DNA from: Rhodococcoides corynebacterioides | GTDB taxonomy: Bacteria > Actinomycetota > Actinomycetes > Mycobacteriales > Mycobacteriaceae | DNA length: 39,160 bases | Assembly: GCF_019834675.1 (NCBI RefSeq) | Contig: NZ_JABUBU010000026.1 | Span: 1 to 39,160, forward strand | Direction of reading: 5' to 3' | Shown: piece by piece, positions 29,194 to 36,136 of the stretch | Numbering within the stretch: the stretch's first letter is position 1 | How the letters are laid out: each line of letters begins with the position of its first letter | Program-made: the position numbers and the translations under genes | Notes under the pieces: model-generated | What the model saw: the letters and a program-made list of their open reading frames with translations, nothing else | Databases searched by the model: none | Told to the model about the DNA's origin: nothing

Positions 29194-29222
29194 TGAACAG
29201 CGGGCGTTCGCGCGCATACACT
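29194..29222 (+). promoter_or_regulatory. marR promoter candidate
   Basis: TGAACA (29194-29199) and TACACT (29217-29222) are separated by 17 bases. Transcription would begin near 29229, with a 27-nt leader and ribosome binding site GGAAAG. Confidence 0.5.
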
Positions 29223-29255
29223 GACCACGGGGCATCGTCGTGGAAAGATCGACCC

Positions 29256-29786
29256 ATGCCCTCCGCACCGAAGCTCCCGCTCGACCCGATCGCCGAGGCC
29301 CATCGGCAATGGGTCCGGCACGGATGGACCGACGCCGCGGACGGCATGGCAGCGGTGACGTCGATCATGCGCGTGCAGCAGATCATGATGGCCCGCGTCG
29401 ACGAAGTGCTCAAACCCACCGGACTCACGTTCGCCCGCTACGAACTGCTGACCCTGCTCACCTTCACCCGCACCGGGGCGCTCCCCATGGCGAAAGCCAG
29501 TGCGCGACTACAGGTTCACCCGACGTCGGTGACCAACGCGGTCGACCGACTCGAGAAGGCGGGCCTGGTCACCCGCGTCCCCCACCCCACCGACCGCCGC
29601 ACCACGCTGGTCGAGATCACCGACAGCGGACGGCGATTGGCCGTGTCCGCCACCGAGCAACTCAACGAGCGGGTCTTCGGCAAGCCGGGGCTGGCCGGGC
29701 GGGATCTGGACTCCCTGGTCGCCATCCTCGCCGGGGTCCGCCGCCGGGCAGGCGATTTCGACGACGAGGACGACTCCGGCTGGTGA
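29256..29786 (+). CDS. MarR-family transcriptional regulator
   Basis: The 176-residue product has the MarR layout: a long N-terminal helical part with VQQIMMARVDEVLKPTGLTF, a winged helix (about residues 60-115) with LQVHPTSVTNAVDRLEKAG as recognition helix, the DRR wing (HPTDRRTTLVEIT) and a C-terminal dimerisation helix ending in an acidic tail (DFDDEDDSGW). MarR proteins usually respond to small aromatic or other organic molecules. Targets probably include its own promoter and the divergent secreted protein gene, judged by the repeats between them. It converges on the valine operon, whose end is only 31 bases away, but nothing shows that it controls that operon. The ATG at 29256 has a ribosome binding site GGAAAG. 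Confidence 0.9.
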   Translation: MPSAPKLPLDPIAEAHRQWVRHGWTDAADGMAAVTSIMRVQQIMMARVDEVLKPTGLTFARYELLTLLTFTRTGALPMAKASARLQVHPTSVTNAVDRLEKAGLVTRVPHPTDRRTTLVEITDSGRRLAVSATEQLNERVFGKPGLAGRDLDSLVAILAGVRRRAGDFDDEDDSGW

Positions 29787-29811
29787 CCGACGGAGACCGT
29801 CGGTCACCAGC
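29779..29811. terminator. Bidirectional hairpin between marR and the valine operon
   Basis: GCTGGTGACCGACGG (29779-29793) and its exact reverse complement (29797-29811) form a 15-bp stem with an AGA loop. The left arm includes the last codon and stop of marR. There is no T tract on either side. It is well placed to stop both convergent transcripts. Confidence 0.65.
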
Positions 29812-29817
29812 GGGACG

Positions 29818-30606
29818 TCACCGGTGCCGGAACTCCGGCGTGCGCTTCTCGACGAACGCGGCCATGCCCTCGGCCCGGTCCTCCGTCGCGAACGTGGCGT
29901 GGAAGACCCGACGCTCGAAGCGAACTCCCTCGGCGAGCGTGGATTCGAACGCGCGGTTCACCGCCTCCTTGGCCAGCATCGCCACGGGCAGCGACTGCGA
30001 CGCGATGGTCTGCGCCGTCGTCATCGCCTCGGCCTCGAGGTCGGCTGCCGGGACGATTCGTGAGACCAGCCCGGCCCGCTCGGCCTCCTCGGCGCCCATG
30101 CGCCGACCCGTCAGGCACATCTCCATGGCCTTGGCCTTGCCGACCGCGTGCGTGAGCCGTTGCGAGCCACCGATTCCCGGAATCGTGCCCAGTGTGATCT
30201 CGGGTTGACCGAACTGCGCCGTGTCCGCCGCGAGCAGCACGTCGCACATCATGGCGACCTCGCAGCCCCCGCCGAGGGCGTAGCCGGCGACCGCCGCGAG
30301 CGTCGGTGTCCGCACCGCGGCGAACCGGTCCCACTCGGTGAAGAGGTCCCCGCCGTGGACGTCGGCGTACGTCTTGGTCTGCATCTCCTTGATGTCCGCT
30401 CCGGCGGCGAACGCCCGATCGGATCCGAGGAGCACGATGCACCCGATCTCCGGATCGGCGTCGAACTGCTCCGCTGCGGCAACCACCTCGTGCATGAGGG
30501 TGGAGTTCAGCGCGTTCAGTGCCTTCGGCCGGTGCAGCCGGATCACGGCGACCCGGCCCGACACCGAGGTCTCGATGGTCTCGTGGGCCCCCGATGCTCC
30601 CGTCAC
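29818..30606 (-). CDS. Enoyl-CoA hydratase (methacrylyl-CoA hydration in valine breakdown)
   Basis: The 262-residue crotonase has the oxyanion-hole segments ([11 protein letters not shown], residues 65-75, and [13 protein letters not shown]) and both catalytic glutamates, Glu116 (GGGCEVA) and Glu136 ([12 protein letters not shown]). Relatives such as EchA8 act on short chains. As the last gene of the valine operon it most likely hydrates methacrylyl-CoA to 3-hydroxyisobutyryl-CoA. The GTG at 30606 overlaps the mmsB stop as GTGA. A longer frame upstream without a ribosome binding site would overlap mmsB and was rejected. The gene ends near a bidirectional hairpin shared with marR. Confidence 0.92.
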   Translation of the reverse strand: MTGASGAHETIETSVSGRVAVIRLHRPKALNALNSTLMHEVVAAAEQFDADPEIGCIVLLGSDRAFAAGADIKEMQTKTYADVHGGDLFTEWDRFAAVRTPTLAAVAGYALGGGCEVAMMCDVLLAADTAQFGQPEITLGTIPGIGGSQRLTHAVGKAKAMEMCLTGRRMGAEEAERAGLVSRIVPAADLEAEAMTTAQTIASQSLPVAMLAKEAVNRAFESTLAEGVRFERRVFHATFATEDRAEGMAAFVEKRTPEFRHR

Positions 30607-31493
30607 GCCGTCTCCCCCGACCGCTCGCGGATGTCCTGGACGATGCCGGAGAAGTCGGTTCCGCCGTGCTCGCGGGCGTACTCCTCGTAGAGCTCGGCGG
30701 CCAGCAGGCCCATCCGGGCCTCGACGCCGTTCGCGCGCACCGCCTCGGCGGCGAGGCCGAGATCCTTGCGCATGAGCGCGGCGGCGAAACCGGGGGTGTA
30801 GTCGTTGTTCGCGGGCGAGGTCGGAACCGGCCCCGGCACCGGACAATTGGTGGTCAGTGCCCAGCACTGGCCGGACGCGGTGGACGCCACGTCGAACAGT
30901 GCCTGGTTGGTCAGGCCGAGCTTCTCGCCGAGCACGAACGCCTCGCTCACCGCGACCATCGAGATGCCGAGAATCATGTTGTTGCAGACCTTCGCGGCCT
31001 GACCGTTGCCGCCCTGGCCGCAGTGCACGACCTTGCGCCCCATGATCTCGAGCAGCGGCGTGGCCGCGGCGACGTCGTCGTCGGGCCCGCCGACCATGAA
31101 CGTCAGCGTGCCGGCGGTCGCTCCCCCGACCCCGCCGGACACGGGCGCGTCGACGGCGCGGTGGCCCGCCGAGGTGGCGACCTCGGCCGCGGCGCGGGCG
31201 TCGGCGACGTCGATGGTCGACGAGTCCACGAAGAGGGTGCCGGGCTCGGCCACGGGCACGATCTCGGCGTAGCAGTCCAGGACGTGACGGCCGCTCGGCA
31301 GCATCGTCACGACGACGGACGCCCCGGCCACCGCCCGGGCGGCGGAGTCGGCGACGGTCACGCCGCTCGCCCGAGCGGCGTCCTGCGACGCGGGCACGGG
31401 GTCGAAGCCCCGGACCTCGTGCCCGGCGGCGACGAGGTTGGCGGCCATGGGTCCACCCATGTGGCCGAGGCCGAGGAAGGCGACAGTGGTCAT
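30603..31493 (-). CDS. mmsB: 3-hydroxyisobutyrate dehydrogenase
   Basis: The enzyme oxidises 3-hydroxyisobutyrate to methylmalonate semialdehyde with NAD. The 296-residue product has the Rossmann motif [15 protein letters not shown] (6-20), the substrate-binding [16 protein letters not shown] (115-130) and the catalytic lysine in [11 protein letters not shown] (Lys168). The ATG at 31493 overlaps the upstream stop as ATGA. It is flanked by the hydrolase that makes its substrate and, three genes up, by the dehydrogenase that takes its product. Length is normal for the family (about 295). Confidence 0.96.
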   Translation of the reverse strand: MTTVAFLGLGHMGGPMAANLVAAGHEVRGFDPVPASQDAARASGVTVADSAARAVAGASVVVTMLPSGRHVLDCYAEIVPVAEPGTLFVDSSTIDVADARAAAEVATSAGHRAVDAPVSGGVGGATAGTLTFMVGGPDDDVAAATPLLEIMGRKVVHCGQGGNGQAAKVCNNMILGISMVAVSEAFVLGEKLGLTNQALFDVASTASGQCWALTTNCPVPGPVPTSPANNDYTPGFAAALMRKDLGLAAEAVRANGVEARMGLLAAELYEEYAREHGGTDFSGIVQDIRERSGETA

Positions 31494-32611
31494 GCGGGGG
31501 ATCCTTCGCGTACGGGTGGGGTGGGGTCGAGGGGCTCGGCGCGGGAGGCGAGACCGAGTTCGGCGTCGCCGAGGGGGGCGAAGAAGCGATCGACGTCCGC
31601 GGCGGTCACCGCGTCGAGGGACGCCGGTCGCCAGGACGGCTGCCGGTCCTTGTCGACGACCTGCGCCCGGATGCCTTCGACCAGGTCGGGTGAGTCGAGC
31701 GAGGCGATCGACACGCGGTACTCCTCGTCGAGGACCTCCTCGAGCGACGTCGCGGCGGCGGCGCGGCGCAGTGACCGCAGCGTGACGACGACGGAGGTGG
31801 GCGATTTGGACTCGATGGCGTCCGCCGCGGCGACGGCCTCGTCGATCCCGGCGCGCCGGAGGCGGGCGACGATCTCGGCGGCGTCGTCGCCGGCGTAGGC
31901 GTCGTCGATCCACGTCCGGTGTGCGGCGAGGGTCGAGTCGGGTGCGGTGGACGCGAGGGAGAGTGCGGTGTCGACGGTGCCCGTGTGCAGCGCCTCGACG
32001 AAGGCCTCGAGGTCACCCGTGGGCACGTAGTGGTCGGCGAATCCGGCGGCGATCGCGTCGCCGGCCGTCATGCGCGCCGTGGTGAGGGCGAGGTGTGTGC
32101 CGATCTCGCCGGGGGTGCGGGCGAGGAGGTAGGTGCCGCCGACGTCGGGCACGAAGCCGATGCCGACCTCCGGCATCGCGACCTTGGCGGTGTCGGTGAC
32201 CACGCGGACCGACGCGTGCGCCGAGATGCCCACGCCGCCGCCCATCACTGCGCCGGCCATGACGGCGACGACCGGCTTGGGGTAGCGATGGATGCGGGCG
32301 TTCATCGTGTACTCGTCGCGCCAGAACTGCGCCGTGGCCGAGCCCGTGGGCCAGTTCGCGCCCGGCTTGGCCTTGGCGTCGTCGTGGATGGCGACGATGT
32401 CCCCACCCGCGCACAGCCCGCGCTCGCCGTTGCCGGTGATCAGCACGACGCGCACGGCCGGGTCCGCCGCCCAGTCGATCAGGGCGGCGTCGATGGTCCG
32501 CACCATCGCGTGGCTGAGCGCGTTGATCGCGCGTGGCCGGTTCAGCGTGATCGTCGCGACGCCGCGGTCGACGCCGAGAAGGACCTCGGGTTCGCTGGGG
32601 GTGTCGGTCAT
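31490..32611 (-). CDS. 3-hydroxyisobutyryl-CoA hydrolase (HIBCH-type)
   Basis: This crotonase-fold thioesterase releases free 3-hydroxyisobutyrate from its CoA ester. The 373-residue product has the longer HIBCH layout: [14 protein letters not shown] (67-80), [18 protein letters not shown], catalytic-region Glu148 and Asp156 ([14 protein letters not shown]), and the C-terminal signature [25 protein letters not shown] region that plain enoyl-CoA hydratases lack. It starts at ATG 32611, overlapping the acyl-CoA dehydrogenase stop as ATGA, and ends in an ATGA overlap with mmsB. The C-terminus is a Pro/Glu-rich tail. Confidence 0.94.
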   Translation of the reverse strand: MTDTPSEPEVLLGVDRGVATITLNRPRAINALSHAMVRTIDAALIDWAADPAVRVVLITGNGERGLCAGGDIVAIHDDAKAKPGANWPTGSATAQFWRDEYTMNARIHRYPKPVVAVMAGAVMGGGVGISAHASVRVVTDTAKVAMPEVGIGFVPDVGGTYLLARTPGEIGTHLALTTARMTAGDAIAAGFADHYVPTGDLEAFVEALHTGTVDTALSLASTAPDSTLAAHRTWIDDAYAGDDAAEIVARLRRAGIDEAVAAADAIESKSPTSVVVTLRSLRRAAAATSLEEVLDEEYRVSIASLDSPDLVEGIRAQVVDKDRQPSWRPASLDAVTAADVDRFFAPLGDAELGLASRAEPLDPTPPVREGSPA

Positions 32612-33759
32612 GCCGCGCCCACCACGGACCGGGCGATGACGAGTCGCATCACTTCGTTGGTTCCTTCCAGGATCTGGTGCACTCGGAGATCGCGCACGAT
32701 CTTCTCGAGTCCGTACTCGCTCAAGTAGCCGTACCCGCCGAGCAGCTGCAGCGCGTCGTTGGCGACGGTGAAGCCGGTGTCGGTGGTGAACTTCTTCGCC
32801 ATCGCGCAGAGGGACACCTTGTCCGGGGCGTCGGCGTCGAGAGCCGCCGCGGCCCGCAGCAGCAGCACGCGGGCGGCCTCGAGATCGGTCCGCATGTCGG
32901 CGAGCCGGAACTGCAGGGCCTGGGCGTCGAGCAGACGGGCACCGAACGCGCGGCGATCGGCGAGATACCGCACCGCGGTGTCGAACGCCGCGGCGGCGCC
33001 GCCGAGCGAGCACGCCGCGATGTTGATGCGCCCGCCGTTCAGTCCGTTCATCGCGATGCGGAATCCGTTGCCCTCGCCGCCGAGGAGGTGGTCGGCCGGC
33101 ACGCGAACGCCGTCGAGAATCACCTGCCGGGTCGGCTGGGCGTTCCACCCCATCTTGACCTCGTTGGGGCCGAACGACAGTCCCGTCGTGTCCTTCTCGA
33201 CGACGAACGCGGAGATCCCCGACGGGCCGGGGCCCCCGGTCCGCGCCATGACGACGTAGACGCCCGACGTCCCGGCCCCGGAGATGAACTGCTTGACCCC
33301 GGTGAGCACCCAGTGGTCCCCGTCGCGAACGGCCTTGGTGGACAGGGCCGCCGCGTCCGAACCGGCACCCGGCTCGGTCAGGCAGTAGCTGCCGAGCTGG
33401 TCCATCGCGCACAGCGACGGCAGCCACCGGCGGCGCTGCTCGTCGCTGCCGTAGGTGTCGATCATCCAGGCGACCATGTTGTGGATGGACAGGTAGGCCG
33501 CCACGGACGGATCGCCGCCGGCCAGCTTCTCGAAGATGCGAACGGCGTCGACCCGGCGCAGGCCCGAGCCGCCCACGTCCTCGGTGACGTAGATGCCGCC
33601 CATGCCCAGCGCCGCCGCCTTGCGGAGCACGTCGACCGGAAAGTGCTTCTCCCGGTCCCACTCCACCGCGTTCGGCGCCAGGAACTCCGCGGCGAAATCC
33701 GCTGCGGTGTCGGCGATCGCGCGCTCGTCCTCGTCGAGCGCGAACGGATCCAGGGCCAT
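32608..33759 (-). CDS. Acyl-CoA dehydrogenase, probably isobutyryl-CoA dehydrogenase
   Basis: The FAD enzyme would oxidise isobutyryl-CoA to methacrylyl-CoA. The 383-residue product has CLTEPGAGSDAA, the FAD loop and the catalytic glutamate in HQILEGTNEVMR (Glu365), the position used by short-chain and isobutyryl dehydrogenases rather than by isovaleryl-CoA dehydrogenase. The operon context (HIBCH, mmsB and mmsA) makes isobutyryl-CoA the most likely substrate, though short/branched-chain substrates such as 2-methylbutyryl-CoA cannot be excluded. It starts four bases after the mmsA stop. Confidence 0.92.
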   Translation of the reverse strand: MALDPFALDEDERAIADTAADFAAEFLAPNAVEWDREKHFPVDVLRKAAALGMGGIYVTEDVGGSGLRRVDAVRIFEKLAGGDPSVAAYLSIHNMVAWMIDTYGSDEQRRRWLPSLCAMDQLGSYCLTEPGAGSDAAALSTKAVRDGDHWVLTGVKQFISGAGTSGVYVVMARTGGPGPSGISAFVVEKDTTGLSFGPNEVKMGWNAQPTRQVILDGVRVPADHLLGGEGNGFRIAMNGLNGGRINIAACSLGGAAAAFDTAVRYLADRRAFGARLLDAQALQFRLADMRTDLEAARVLLLRAAAALDADAPDKVSLCAMAKKFTTDTGFTVANDALQLLGGYGYLSEYGLEKIVRDLRVHQILEGTNEVMRLVIARSVVGAA

Positions 33760-33763
33760 GCGA

Positions 33764-35302
33764 TCAGTCCATCGTCGGAATGACGAAGTGATTCTGGGCG
33801 ACCGCTTCCTTGCGACCGCTGGGCCACCGCTGCGTCACCGTCTTGGTCTTGGTGTAGAAGCGCACCGAGTCCGGTCCGTGCTGGTTGAGGTCGCCGAAAC
33901 CGGACCGCTTCCAGCCGCCGAACGTGTGGTAGGCGATCGGCACCGGGATCGGCACGTTGACCCCGACCATGCCGACGTTCACCCGCGCGGTGAAGTCGCG
34001 CGCGGTGTCACCGTCGCGAGTGAAGATGGCCACGCCGTTGCCGTACTCGTGGGCCGACGGCAGGCGCAGCGCCTCCTCGTAGTCGGCCGCACGGACGATC
34101 TGCAGGACGGGACCGAAGATCTCCTCCTGGTAGATGCGCATCTCCGGCGTCACCCGGTCGAAGAGCGAGGCGCCCGTGAAGAATCCGTTCTCGTGGCCGG
34201 CCAGGGAGAATCCGCGGCCGTCGACGACGAGGTCGGCGCCCTCGTCGACCCCGATCTGCACGTAGTGGTTCACGCGCTCGACCGCGTCGGCGGACACCAG
34301 TGGCCCGAAGTCGCTGGCGGCGTCGTCACTGCGCCCGACGCTGAGCTTCTCGACGCGCTCGACGAGCTTGGCGCGCAACGCCTCCGCCGTCTCCTCGCCG
34401 ACCGGAACGGCGACGGAGATGGCCATGCAGCGCTCACCCGCGCTGCCGTAGCCGGCGCCGATGAGGGCGTCGGCCACCTCGTCGAGATCGGCGTCGGGCA
34501 TGACGATCGCGTGGTTCTTGGCCCCACCGAAGCACTGCGCGCGCTTGCCGTGCGCAGCGGCGGTCTCGTAGATGTACTGCGCGATCGGCGTGGACCCGAC
34601 GAAGCCGACGGCGCGGATGCGCTCGTCGGTCAGCAACGCGTCGACCGCCTCCTTGTCGCCGTTGACGACGGTGAAGATCCCGGGCGGGCCGCCCGCCTCG
34701 AGGAACAGCTCCGCCAGGCGCAGCGGGACGGAGGGGTCACGCTCGGAGGGCTTGAGCACGAACGCGTTGCCGCACGCGATGGCCGGCGCGGCCTTCCAGA
34801 GCGGAATCATCGCCGGGAAGTTGAACGGGGTGATGCCGGCGACCACACCGAGCGGCTGACGCATCGAGTAGACGTCGATACCGGTGCCCGCGCTCTCGGT
34901 GAACTCGCCCTTGAGCAGGTGGGGGATACCGGTCGCGAACTCGACCACTTCGAGGCCGCGCTGGATGTCGCCCTTGGCGTCGGCGACGGTCTTGCCGTGC
35001 TCGGAGGAGAGCAACTGCGCCAGGGAGTCCATCTCGGCCTGCACCAGGGCGAGGAACCGCATGAGCACGCGGGCGCGCTTCTGCGGGTTCTGCATCGCCC
35101 ACTCGCGCTGCGCCGCCTCGGAATCGGCGATCGCGTCCGACACCTCGTCGGCCGAGGCCAACGGAACCCGCGCCTGCACGGCACCGGTGTTGGGGTCGAA
35201 CACGTCGGCGAAGCGACCGGAGCGGCCGGGAGTGTGCTTGCCGCCGACGAAATGCGTCAGTTCGCGGGGAGCGCCGTCGGACGGGGACTGATCGAGAGCC
35301 AT
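33764..35302 (-). CDS. mmsA: Methylmalonate-semialdehyde dehydrogenase (acylating)
   Basis: MmsA converts methylmalonate semialdehyde, NAD and CoA to propionyl-CoA, NADH and CO2, the final step of valine breakdown; it can also act on malonate semialdehyde. The 512-residue product is an aldehyde dehydrogenase with the MmsA-type ITPFNFPAMIPLW (157-169), GSTPIAQYI and the catalytic cysteine in GSAGERCMAISVAV (Cys292). The ATG at 35302 has a GGTGG ribosome binding site. An in-frame ATG at 35332 overlaps the candidate -10 element (35336-35331), so it would not be on the transcript. It is the first gene of the operon. M. tuberculosis MmsA is about 510 residues. Confidence 0.96.
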   Translation of the reverse strand: MALDQSPSDGAPRELTHFVGGKHTPGRSGRFADVFDPNTGAVQARVPLASADEVSDAIADSEAAQREWAMQNPQKRARVLMRFLALVQAEMDSLAQLLSSEHGKTVADAKGDIQRGLEVVEFATGIPHLLKGEFTESAGTGIDVYSMRQPLGVVAGITPFNFPAMIPLWKAAPAIACGNAFVLKPSERDPSVPLRLAELFLEAGGPPGIFTVVNGDKEAVDALLTDERIRAVGFVGSTPIAQYIYETAAAHGKRAQCFGGAKNHAIVMPDADLDEVADALIGAGYGSAGERCMAISVAVPVGEETAEALRAKLVERVEKLSVGRSDDAASDFGPLVSADAVERVNHYVQIGVDEGADLVVDGRGFSLAGHENGFFTGASLFDRVTPEMRIYQEEIFGPVLQIVRAADYEEALRLPSAHEYGNGVAIFTRDGDTARDFTARVNVGMVGVNVPIPVPIAYHTFGGWKRSGFGDLNQHGPDSVRFYTKTKTVTQRWPSGRKEAVAQNHFVIPTMD

Positions 35303-35330
35303 GGAACCACCTTCGTCGTTGATAGCGGTC

Positions 35331-35360
35331 ATCCTATGGTTGGACGTCCATGCATGTCTA
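35331..35360 (-). promoter_or_regulatory. mmsA: Valine operon promoter with palindromic operator in the spacer
   Basis: On the minus strand TAGACA (35360-35355) and TAGGAT (35336-35331) are separated by 18 bases. The perfect palindrome TGGACGTCCA (35341-35350) lies within that spacer. With outer bases it extends to an imperfect 20-bp ATGnnTGGACGTCCAnnCAT (35336-35355). A repressor bound there would block polymerase directly. TetR-type regulators often use such sites, but none is encoded nearby. Confidence 0.55.
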
Positions 35361-35368
35361 CGGCCGGG

Positions 35369-36136
35369 TCAGAATCCGCCCAGCCGCCGGTACAGGGACA
35401 TCAGCTCCGCCACCCCGTCGCGGACGGCGGCCTCCCCCACCTCGGCCGTCCGCAGCGCGGTGAGCAGCGCGTTCTCCTCCAGATCGTCCGGAGCCGCGGC
35501 GAAGGGCACGTCGGGAAGCGCCGGCAGTACGGTGGCGTCCCCGAAATGGTCGGACGGATCCACCAGGGACCCGGCGTCGTCCTCGGTGTCCCCCACGATC
35601 GCGTCGACGGACAGTCCGCGCAGGACCAGCAGCCGGGTGGGATCGGCGTCGATGCGCTCCGCGGTGAGATACGTCAAGGCCGCGGCGTGCTTGCACGGCG
35701 ACCCGTGGTCCGGACACGAGCAGTCGAAGCGCAGGTCGGACGCACTCGACGGCAGCAGCCAGCGTCCGAGCTCCTGCGGCAACACCCCCGACGCCAGAGC
35801 CGTCAGCATGCCGGGCGAGCGACGGACGGTCTCGACGACCTCCTCGGTGTCGAAGGGGTCGAGTGTCGCGATCGTCACCGTGGCGGAAAAGGGCTCGACC
35901 TGGCTGCCCTGCACGTCGCCCTCGATGCGGCCGGGCAGCACCGCGAGCGAGATCACCTGTCCACCACGGGCATAGGTGCGCCCCCGGGCGAGGCGGCCGT
36001 CCTCCGCCAGGCCCTCCATCGTCTCGACGAACCGTCGACCCCACCAGGTGGCGCCGAACTTGCCGCGCGCCGTCGTCGCCTGCACGCCGTTCTTCACGCG
36101 CCGGCGCGGCCCGTACTCGATCGGACGCGGCGTCAT
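35369..36136 (-). CDS. SWIM zinc-finger protein
   Basis: The 255-residue product has a basic N-terminus with KFGATWWGRRFVETMEGL (26-43) and a SWIM-type zinc finger, CxCx6CxH, at Cys139, Cys141, Cys148 and His150 (FDCSCPDHGSPCKHAAAL). SWIM fingers bind DNA or protein. The ATG at 36136 overlaps the SNF2 helicase stop as ATGA, so the two are translated together and probably work as a pair, as the neighbours Rv2101 and Rv2102 do in M. tuberculosis. The biological role of the pair is not established. It lies upstream of mmsA, 66 bases from that gene, but is separated from it by a promoter. Confidence 0.88.
   Translation of the reverse strand: MTPRPIEYGPRRRVKNGVQATTARGKFGATWWGRRFVETMEGLAEDGRLARGRTYARGGQVISLAVLPGRIEGDVQGSQVEPFSATVTIATLDPFDTEEVVETVRRSPGMLTALASGVLPQELGRWLLPSSASDLRFDCSCPDHGSPCKHAAALTYLTAERIDADPTRLLVLRGLSVDAIVGDTEDDAGSLVDPSDHFGDATVLPALPDVPFAAAPDDLEENALLTALRTAEVGEAAVRDGVAELMSLYRRLGGF

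Noticed and set aside
35332..35332. ATG ten codons upstream as the mmsA start
   Set aside because: It overlaps the candidate -10 element, so would not be transcribed, and it lacks the GGTGG site that the chosen ATG has.
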